Assembly (NCBI GenBank): GCA_019752835.1
Contig: JAIELR010000084.1
Location: forward strand, 1-5,373
DNA from: Gammaproteobacteria bacterium
GTDB lineage: Bacteria; Pseudomonadota; Gammaproteobacteria; UBA1113
DNA: 5,373 bases
Reading direction: 5' to 3'
Part shown: positions 1-4,149 of the stretch, piece by piece
Numbering within the stretch: position 1 is the first letter of the stretch
Layout: every line of letters starts with the position of its first letter
The notes under the pieces: generated by a model
Told to the model about the DNA's origin: nothing
The model's database searches: none
The model's input: only the letters and a program-made list of their open reading frames with translations
Made by a program: the position numbers and the translations under genes

Positions 1-17
1 CCTTATAAAGTCAGAGG

Positions 18-151
18 TATTGTAGCCCGGATGTAGCGCAGCGCAATCCGGGGAATGTATCCTGCAAAATATCTCCTCCCCGGATTTGACTTCGTGGAGG
101 GCTCTCACAGGATATACACCGGATTGCGCTGCGCTACATCCGGCTACAATA
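18..151. repeat. Three-unit palindromic (REP-like) repeat
   Basis: The left arm (18-51) and right arm (119-151) are inverted copies of one unit. They match over the whole 33-34 bases except for one extra C in the left arm (GTAGCCCGG against GTAGCCGG). The core reads GGATGTAGCGCAGCGCAATC. A third, degenerate unit in the same orientation as the right arm lies at 78-103: it starts CCCCGGATT and ends GGGCT, and these ends could pair with AATCCGGGG (45-53) and AGCCC (24-28) of the left arm. A transcript could therefore fold left-to-right into one long hairpin or left-to-middle into a shorter one. Units of this type are interspersed in many gammaproteobacterial genomes. The right boundary abuts the stop codon of the gene at 152, so the element may also act as a 3' end or mRNA stabiliser for it. 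No T-run follows, so it is not a classical terminator. Confidence 0.85.
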
Positions 152-1204
152 TTATTGCGTTGTACCCGTGCTACTATCTGTTGACGTAGTTGTTGGACTA
201 CTGGCAGCCGCTCCAGCCGCACTACTATCTGTTGCAACTGGGCTGCTTGTCGTCGTCGTTCCAGCAGAGCTGCTATCGGTTGTCGTAGTTTGAGCAGGTG
301 CCGCTGTCGTTGTATTAACGGTGTTGTTAATCGTCACATTGACCGGCTGGCTGGATTTTGTAGACGTTCCACTATTCCCGCTACCATTAGAACTATTCGC
401 TGTGTAAGGAACAAAAGTCGTTGGCGCGTAAGGAACAGGCGCATAAACCGACATCGTGTTCGACGGATAAGGATAATACGTTGGATAAACTACTGTATTG
501 GTATTGTGGTTGCTTGTTGCTTGAACAACATTCGCAAACAGCGAGACGCCTAAGGCAACAGCAAGGAATGTATTCACGTTATTATAATTATTGTAGTAAC
601 CGCCGTAAGAATTCCAATGGTAAGGCGCGATAACAACTGGCTGTCTTACGACAACAGCACCATACCCGCCACCTCGGTAATTATTTATAACGACTGGCGA
701 ATTATGATTCACAATAACCGGTGAATGACCGCGATTCACGACAACCGGTGAACCCAAATGATTAACCTCAATAGGTTGAGTCGCATGGGGCCCCAATACC
801 GTGTTGCCTCTATTAACTGTATTAACCGTATTCGTATGCCTAATCGTTGTACTTGAATGATAATTAACATTTTGGTTTACAACAGTGCGGCCTTGATTGA
901 CGCTCATGGTCTGCGTGTTATAGTGATGAATACCACCATTAGCTTGTGAAAAAGATTGAACATTTGGGTTAACAGCACGTGCTGGCTGTTGAAAATTACG
1001 GGTTGGCGAATTTGAAAAACGTCCCCCAACAGCTCGTTGTGTTTGATTAAAGGGATGATGGTTCTGTATACCCTGAGCCATATGGCCCTGACCACGCATA
1101 GCATGACCCGCCAGCGCAGCTTTTGGAACAAAGGCAAATGCCTGACCCGCTGTCAAACTGACACATAAGAGTCCGACGGTCATTTTTGTTAGTGTGTTTT
1201 TCAT
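152..1204 (-). CDS. Secreted low-complexity Asn/Ser/Thr-rich protein of unknown function
   Basis: This 350-residue protein begins with a Sec signal peptide: MKNTLTK, a hydrophobic core at about residues 8-20, and a likely signal peptidase I cut after AFA (residue 24). The mature part is unusual. Residues 25-150 are rich in Asn, Gln and His with many TVN/VVN steps; 152-177 carry three 8-9-residue repeats starting SPVVVN, SPVIVN and SPVVIN; 178-210 are Gly/Tyr/Asn-rich; 212-229 form a hydrophobic, Ala/Val-rich stretch that could enter a membrane or pack as a helix; 240-268 are Tyr/Pro-rich; and 271-350 are almost only Ser, Thr, Ala and Gly. I recognise no enzyme motif and no family. Cys14 is not in a lipobox. 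AGAGG lies just upstream of the ATG. The composition suggests a surface or periplasmic structural protein, possibly wall- or envelope-associated; that is inference. It is divergent from the outer-membrane protein gene at 1466. GC looks higher than in the genes at 2363-3729. Confidence 0.8.
   Translation of the reverse strand: MKNTLTKMTVGLLCVSLTAGQAFAFVPKAALAGHAMRGQGHMAQGIQNHHPFNQTQRAVGGRFSNSPTRNFQQPARAVNPNVQSFSQANGGIHHYNTQTMSVNQGRTVVNQNVNYHSSTTIRHTNTVNTVNRGNTVLGPHATQPIEVNHLGSPVVVNRGHSPVIVNHNSPVVINNYRGGGYGAVVVRQPVVIAPYHWNSYGGYYNNYNNVNTFLAVALGVSLFANVVQATSNHNTNTVVYPTYYPYPSNTMSVYAPVPYAPTTFVPYTANSSNGSGNSGTSTKSSQPVNVTINNTVNTTTAAPAQTTTTDSSSAGTTTTSSPVATDSSAAGAAASSPTTTSTDSSTGTTQ
674..751 (-). repeat. 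Tandem 8-9-residue coding repeats (SPVVVN-type)
   Basis: Within the secreted protein, residues 152-177 contain three consecutive units: SPVVVNRGH, SPVIVNHN and SPVVINNYR. The DNA copies at 733-752 and 706-725 share 18 of 20 bases (pattern GATTCACRAYAACCGGTGAA), and a third, more diverged copy lies just below 703. The DNA similarity suggests fairly recent internal duplication rather than only convergent composition. Alternating hydrophobic residues with Asn turns would suit stacked short beta strands, but this is inference. Confidence 0.65.
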
Positions 1205-1234
1205 AGTACCTCTTTTTTTAAATCTATTTTCATT

Positions 1235-1283
1235 TTACACCTATCCGAAAAAACTATACCACACAGTTAATCATTACACCTAT
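1235..1283 (-). promoter_or_regulatory. Direct repeat ATAGGTGTAA upstream of the secreted-protein gene
   Basis: Read on the minus strand, ATAGGTGTAA occurs at 1283-1274 and again at 1244-1235, 39 bp apart, upstream of the ATG at 1204. The copy nearer the gene continues into TAAAAT, which could be a -10 element giving a leader of roughly 20 bases, but no convincing -35 precedes it. The two copies could be binding sites of one regulator. A 12-bp palindrome AATATGCATATT lies farther up at 1297-1308 in the same divergent spacer. All of this is suggestive only. Confidence 0.3.
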
Positions 1284-1333
1284 ATGTATATAATAAAATA
1301 TGCATATTAAGGAAATGTTAAATATTTAATCTA

Positions 1334-1361
1334 TTGACAGTTGTTTAGAATATCTTACAAT
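1334..1361 (+). promoter_or_regulatory. Sigma70-type promoter of the outer-membrane protein gene
   Basis: A consensus -35 TTGACA (1334-1339) is followed after 16 bases by -10 TACAAT (1356-1361, five of six consensus bases). Transcription would start near 1368, giving a leader of about 98 bases. Within the leader, CGCT (1372-1375) can pair with AGCG (1395-1398) around an inner ATGGT/ACCAT stem at 1381-1392, a small hairpin that could affect mRNA stability. No other sequence in the divergent spacer matches a promoter this well. Confidence 0.7.
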
Positions 1362-1465
1362 CCGCCGTCAGCGCTTTTCGATGGTCAACCATTGAGCGTC
1401 TGGTGTACTTGGAGTTGTTTATTTTTAAATAAAATCCCATCTTACTAATATATAAGGTAAAAAAA

Positions 1466-2140
1466 ATGAAACCAATAAATAAAGCTGTTTTGCTCGCTGT
1501 CTCAGCCCTTGGACTTTGCTCTTCTGTTTATGCAGCCGATAATGGACTTTATGCTGGAGCCCAATTGGGTTATGCCAATATCGATAACTCCGTATCAAGC
1601 CTTGATGTTTCCTCAACGCCACTCAATATTAATGGGCATTATGTCGGCCAAGTAAGTGGCTTCAAAAACCCAAGCGTAGATAACGGCGACATAGGCGGGC
1701 GGGCTTATTTAGGTTATCAATTTAATCGATATTTCTCTCTTGAAGCCGGTTACACCCAATATGCCGATACCGATGTCAATAATATCGCTGGTTTCCATAA
1801 TCAAGATATCTCTCTTTATGAGGGCGCTATCGATACCGTTGGTAAGTTTTCGTTGCCTATCGGAAAGCGCGTCAATCTTTATGCCAAAGGCGGTGCTGCA
1901 TATGTGATGACTCAAGGTGTAGACAGCTCAATAAATCAAGTAATTCGCCCCCTAAATGTAAGCTCATCATTTGAAACATCTACCACTAATATCGACGAAT
2001 TCCGTCCAACTTATGGCTTTGGTGCAAGCTTTGACATAACCAATCATTTAAGTACCGACGTTTCTTGGTCGCAAATTGTGGGTGGCAATAATATTCCTAC
2101 CACCAATTTCACAGCACTGGGTTTATCTTATCATCTTTAA
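1466..2140 (+). CDS. Outer-membrane beta-barrel protein (OmpA-TM/OMP_b-brl type)
   Basis: This 224-residue protein has a Sec signal peptide (MKPINKAVLLAVSALGLCSS, cut likely after VYA at residue 23). It then has the pattern of a small eight-stranded outer-membrane barrel: GLYAGAQLGYANI at the start of the mature chain, GGRAYLGYQFNRYFSLEAGYTQY near residues 75-98, LYAKGGAAYVM near 140, PTYGFGASFDITNHLSTDVSW near 180-200, and a C-terminal strand FTALGLSYHL. These glycine/aromatic alternations and the 'LGYQFN.YFSLEAGY' phrase are typical of the OmpA-transmembrane / OMP beta-barrel superfamily. No peptidoglycan-binding OmpA C-terminal domain follows, so it is barrel-only. The last residue is Leu rather than the commoner Phe. 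The start is supported by TAAGGT (1453-1458) eight bases before the ATG and by the promoter at 1334-1361. It probably sits in the outer membrane as a structural or small-porin protein; substrate unknown. Confidence 0.88.
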   Translation: MKPINKAVLLAVSALGLCSSVYAADNGLYAGAQLGYANIDNSVSSLDVSSTPLNINGHYVGQVSGFKNPSVDNGDIGGRAYLGYQFNRYFSLEAGYTQYADTDVNNIAGFHNQDISLYEGAIDTVGKFSLPIGKRVNLYAKGGAAYVMTQGVDSSINQVIRPLNVSSSFETSTTNIDEFRPTYGFGASFDITNHLSTDVSWSQIVGGNNIPTTNFTALGLSYHL

Positions 2141-2156
2141 ATCGCTTTAAATGCCT

Positions 2157-2183
2157 GAAGATTGCATAATCTGCAATCTTCGG
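2157..2183 (+). terminator. Hairpin after the outer-membrane protein gene
   Basis: GAAGATTGC (2157-2165) pairs perfectly with GCAATCTTC (2173-2181) around a 7-base loop, and flanking CC/GG can add two pairs across a bulge. It starts 16 bases after the stop codon, as expected for a 3' stem, but no T-run follows, so it may be an mRNA-end stabiliser or a Rho-assisted stop rather than an intrinsic terminator. The following bases CGGCTACA resemble the outer end of the repeat unit at 119-151, so it may be a diverged relative of that repeat. Confidence 0.45.
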
Positions 2184-2200
2184 CTACAAGAGCTCAGCGC

Positions 2201-2223
2201 ATAAAAATAAACCCGATCGGGTT
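2201..2223 (-). terminator. Possible intrinsic terminator for the DUF985 gene
   Basis: On the minus strand AACCC-GATC-GGGTT forms a 5-bp stem with a GATC tetraloop and is followed at once by TATTTTTAT. It lies about 140 bases past the DUF985 stop codon, facing the right way. The stem is short and the same bases form one of the paired palindromes, so termination and protein binding are competing explanations. Confidence 0.3.
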
Positions 2224-2272
2224 GATTAAAGTCGAATTGGGCATTAATCGCATCAAATAATCCCGATCGGGA
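2205..2272. promoter_or_regulatory. Paired CCCGATCGGG palindromes, probable operators
   Basis: Two perfect palindromes occur: AACCCGATCGGGTT (2210-2223) and TCCCGATCGGGA (2261-2272). Their shared context AAATAA[A/T]CCCGATCGGG recurs at exactly 50 bp. A half-site AATCGGG lies farther on (2288-2294), inside a gapped CAATT/AATTG inverted repeat (2283-2306). Duplicate long palindromes with a half-site are typical of dimeric repressor operators, for example autoregulated toxin-antitoxin genes, but no repressor gene is adjacent. The first palindrome could instead act as a terminator stem for minus-strand transcripts (listed separately). Confidence 0.5.
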
Positions 2273-2297
2273 CTATTTTACTCAATTAATCGGGTAG

Positions 2298-2366
2298 GTT
2301 AAATTGATGCTAGAATTAATGGGTACCAAAGTCTATGAAATTAAATCCAACCTTGGAATAAACTAA
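2298..2366 (+). pseudogene. Possible remnant of a RelE/HigB (Gp49-like) toxin
   Basis: An open stretch between a TAG (2295-2297) and a TAA (2364-2366) encodes 22 residues. Its core LMGTKVYEIKSNLG resembles the central strand of RelE/HigB-like and phage Gp49-like toxins, where 'GT..LYEIR...G' is usually followed by a basic strand such as '.RVFCFF'. Here the frame stops before that strand, and neither flank continues the fold, so at most a fragment remains. An ATG at 2307 could start a 19-residue peptide, but no good ribosome-binding site is seen. Its closeness to two operator-like palindromes fits a decayed toxin-antitoxin locus. The similarity is from memory over a very short segment and could be chance. 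Confidence 0.25.
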
Positions 2367-2932
2367 GCACTTAAGATAGAGTGGCTTTGATTAGGTATCT
2401 CAATTTTATCAACGACTGAATATTTTTCAATTATTGCTCTATGGTTCGGGTAAGTTTTTATCAAACCCTCTTTTATACCTAATTCAAAATCATCAAACAT
2501 AAAACCTGGACGCACCTCACATTCCACAAAAGAGAATAAATGCTTATCATTTACAGACGCTGCAAACCACTGCGAATGTCCGACCAGAAATTCACTAACT
2601 GCGTCAATTTCTTCATTCGGGTTTCCTATTTTAACTTGCGCCAAATTAGCATTATGATCAATTATGTGCAATGTTAATGAAGAATCCTCTTTAAAACGCC
2701 AAATTTCATCTGAGGCAACTTTGTGCCAAGCAGAAAAATCATTTCCGATTAAGAAATAATTTATTTTTGTAAATTCTGGTCTTGTTCGATCTCCTTTATA
2801 TCTTGACGAAACAGCTATTTTATTTGGTGATTTATATATTTGAATATAATATCCACCTTCTGGGTGCTTCCGAAGGTTATTTTCCTCTATGATTCTATTA
2901 ACTCTATTTTCTAAATATTCATTTTCAAGCAT
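2363..2932 (-). CDS. DUF985 (Cupin_5) family protein
   Basis: This 189-residue protein matches the DUF985/Cupin_5 family, a single-domain cupin beta-barrel of unknown biochemical function. Landmarks run in the usual order: HPEGGYY (23-29), a basic loop with SSRYKGDRTRP (42-52), INYFLIGNDFSAWHKVASDE (57-76) with His70 and Glu76 in the position of cupin pocket residues, a strand LTLHIIDH (86-93), QWFAASV (121-127), and the closing CEVRPGFMFDDFEL (138-151). The length is ordinary plus a short polar C-terminal tail (about 172-189). It has no signal peptide, so it is probably cytosolic. It lies 86 bp downstream of the racemase-family gene on the same strand, but a promoter-like block (2975-3004) suggests it can be transcribed on its own. 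The Shine-Dalgarno sequence is weak (GGAA nine bases before the ATG). The gene is AT-rich. Function cannot be given; small-ligand binding or isomerisation is inferred only from the fold. Confidence 0.88.
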   Translation of the reverse strand: MLENEYLENRVNRIIEENNLRKHPEGGYYIQIYKSPNKIAVSSRYKGDRTRPEFTKINYFLIGNDFSAWHKVASDEIWRFKEDSSLTLHIIDHNANLAQVKIGNPNEEIDAVSEFLVGHSQWFAASVNDKHLFSFVECEVRPGFMFDDFELGIKEGLIKTYPNHRAIIEKYSVVDKIEIPNQSHSILSA

Positions 2933-2974
2933 TTTTCATATTTCCGTATAAATATCAAATTATTTTTTGTTTTT

Positions 2975-3004
2975 TATATAGTCTCTGTCGTACAATTAAA
3001 ACAA
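2975..3004 (-). promoter_or_regulatory. Promoter-like block of the DUF985 gene, shared with the racemase gene
   Basis: On the minus strand, TTGTTT (3004-2999) and TATATA (2980-2975) are 18 bases apart, with GACAGAGAC directly before the -10-like hexamer. The 15 bases GACAGAGACTATATA recur exactly at 3833-3819 upstream of the racemase gene. Transcription would begin near 2968, about 36 bases before the DUF985 ATG. Confidence 0.45.
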
Positions 3005-3018
3005 CCATGAATAACGAC

Positions 3019-3729
3019 TTAACGGTAATTATAATAACCGTTCGGTGTTAACTCAAGTGCGCTAATAGCGTAATTTGCTAAGGCAATATTACTATCAACA
3101 TAAGGAAAATCACAATAATCTTGAACATCAAGTAATAATGACAACTCTGTACAAGCAAGTATTGCGGATTGACAACCAATTGATTTCAACCGAACAAATA
3201 TATTTCTTATCTCATCTCGAACAGCTATTTTTCCTGAAGAAATGATATTATTAATGACCTCTTGTTCTTGCGGGAGTAAGTTAACTATTTGAATATTAGC
3301 CGCAGCTAATTTTTTGTGATACAAGCGACTCTTAATAGTTCCTTCTGAACCTAATATTGCAACCGAATGAATATTATTACAAGCGTCTAAAACAGCATCA
3401 ATTATACTCAATAACCGAACATTTGGATAAACCGCATTAACTTTTAATTGCAATTGCTCAAATGCAATATGAACACTGTTTGCCGAAATAATAATTATAT
3501 CAACACCTTTTTCAGCAAGTGTCGATATACCTGTATAAAGAGTATCAACAATAACGTTTATTTTCTCATTATTATCGATAATTTTATTAGCTTGTCGAAA
3601 TGCCTCTTTCTGCGGGTCATCATACACCAGAACATTTGTATCAACTGGCAAGCGCTTAATAATACCATCGTAACAAGCTGCTCCTGCTATCTCACTGATT
3701 GCATAGACAATACCTATTGTTTTTTTCAT
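3019..3729 (-). CDS. Asp/Glu racemase-family protein with Ser replacing the first catalytic Cys
   Basis: This 236-residue protein fits the aspartate/glutamate/hydantoin racemase superfamily, which uses two pseudo-symmetric domains and normally two Cys as acid/base pair for cofactor-independent racemisation. The pattern fits YgeA-like proteins: GVDIIIISANSVHIAFEQL (75-93), VAILGSEGTIKSRLYHKKL (123-141), a linker around 150-175, and GCQSAILACTELSLLL (185-200). The second-domain cysteine is kept (Cys193 in ACTE). The first-domain position, Cys in the usual 'CNT.H' or 'CTNTMH' motif, is Ser82 here (ISANSVH), with Asn84 and His87 kept. The N-terminal Gly-Gly loop is also changed (GIVYAIS), and a His usual near the C-terminus is missing. 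It could be a one-base racemase of restricted direction, a different isomerase or lyase of the superfamily, or a binding protein. No signal peptide, so cytosolic. GAGAG lies seven bases before the ATG. The DUF985 gene follows on the same strand. Confidence 0.8.
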   Translation of the reverse strand: MKKTIGIVYAISEIAGAACYDGIIKRLPVDTNVLVYDDPQKEAFRQANKIIDNNEKINVIVDTLYTGISTLAEKGVDIIIISANSVHIAFEQLQLKVNAVYPNVRLLSIIDAVLDACNNIHSVAILGSEGTIKSRLYHKKLAAANIQIVNLLPQEQEVINNIISSGKIAVRDEIRNIFVRLKSIGCQSAILACTELSLLLDVQDYCDFPYVDSNIALANYAISALELTPNGYYNYR

Positions 3730-3774
3730 AAAAATTCTCTCGCTAAACTGATTAAGTCAAAATTCAGTATTAAT

Positions 3775-3787
3775 GGCATTAAATGCC
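3775..3787. promoter_or_regulatory. 13-bp palindrome in the racemase-gene leader
   Basis: GGCATTAAATGCC is a perfect inverted repeat around a central base, 46-58 bases upstream of the racemase ATG and downstream of its promoter-like block. It could be an operator or, in the RNA, a short hairpin. No T-run follows, so it is not a terminator. Confidence 0.35.
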
Positions 3788-3816
3788 CCGATTTAGATAC
3801 TACTTGAATAACTGAA

Positions 3817-3846
3817 AGTATATAGTCTCTGTCACGTAATTAACAA
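3817..3846 (-). promoter_or_regulatory. Promoter-like block of the racemase-family gene
   Basis: On the minus strand TTGTTA (3846-3841) and TATACT (3822-3817) are 18 bases apart, a fair sigma70-type pair. The block contains GACAGAGACTATATA (3833-3819), identical to the block in front of the DUF985 gene, and the match extends loosely through AATT and TTGTT. Transcription would start near 3810, giving a leader of about 80 bases that contains the 13-bp palindrome. Confidence 0.45.
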
Positions 3847-3860
3847 CACCCCATAAATTC

Positions 3861-3954
3861 GTTATTGCGAGGAGCATAGCGATGTAGCAATCCAGATCAG
3901 TATTGAACATTTTTTAAATTTTTTGCCACGCTGTCGCTCGTGACCGCATAACTC
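3861..3954. repeat. Degenerate interspersed inverted-repeat element
   Basis: The left arm (3861-3893) starts GTTATTGCGAGGAGCATAGC and ends GTAGCAATCC, a form common among short repeats scattered in gammaproteobacterial and other genomes. The right arm (about 3923-3954) reads TTGCCAC, then CTGTCGCTCGTGAC and CGCATAAC. It aligns with the reverse complement of the left arm only with several mismatches and gaps. An AT-rich loop (3901-3922) separates the arms. It looks like an old, decaying copy. The 15-bp block at 3819-3833 lies 27 bases to its left and could belong to the same element. Confidence 0.55.
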
Positions 3955-4048
3955 CAACGGAATTATTTGAGTTTTGCCTCAGTAACTATATCCAAAAAAA
4001 ATAAAATTTTGTCATGCACGGAATCGTATACTCTTTTCTATTAATAAT

Positions 4049-4077
4049 TTGATTTTTTATAGAACCTACTGTACTAT
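4049..4077 (+). promoter_or_regulatory. Promoter of the XRE/S24 regulator gene
   Basis: TTGATT (4049-4054) and TACTAT (4072-4077) are separated by 17 bases, a reasonable sigma70-type pair, giving a leader of about 66 bases. TAGAACC (4060-4066) inside the spacer has an exact inverted copy, GGTTCTA (4124-4130), in the leader, which could be a pair of half-sites for autoregulation. AGGAA (4141-4145) is the ribosome-binding site. Confidence 0.45.
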
Positions 4078-4149
4078 ATTTTGAATGTTGTAGAAATAAC
4101 GATTTGAATTATAAGCAATTACTGGTTCTAACTTTATCATAGGAAATTT

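Larger units (their letters stand above)
3730..4149. other. 420-bp gene-free spacer between divergent genes
   Basis: No credible coding sequence lies here on either strand. From left to right it holds the racemase leader with a palindrome (3775-3787), the racemase promoter-like block (3817-3846), a degenerate interspersed repeat (3861-3954), an AT-rich stretch without clear structure (3961-4048), and the promoter and leader of the XRE/S24 regulator (4049-4149). Confidence 0.7.

Noticed and set aside
290..633. Two plus-strand open frames opposite the secreted-protein gene
   Set aside because: Arg/Cys-rich and Ser/Lys-rich translations with no plausible start region; they are the complement of Thr/Ser/Val-rich repeats on the minus strand.
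674..751. Small CRISPR-like array
   Set aside because: The repeats are short, imperfect, without spacers, and in frame within a protein gene.
904..1137. Minus-strand open frame in another frame of the secreted-protein gene
   Set aside because: It lies wholly inside a gene with a signal peptide and a better start; no independent ribosome-binding site was seen.
1163..1165. Lipoprotein attachment at Cys14 of the secreted protein
   Set aside because: The preceding residues GLL do not form a lipobox, and a good AFA signal peptidase I site follows.
1425..1915. Minus-strand open frames across the barrel gene
   Set aside because: They are antisense to a clear outer-membrane protein with promoter and ribosome-binding site, and their translations look random.
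3448..3807. Plus-strand open frame of 119 codons opposite the racemase gene
   Set aside because: Cys/Asn/Ile-rich shadow translation, antisense to a recognised family, without a ribosome-binding site.
2975..3833. Phage-type att sites flanking the racemase gene
   Set aside because: The 15-bp repeats resemble att cores, but no integrase or tRNA gene is visible and both copies sit in promoter-like positions, so a regulatory reading is simpler.
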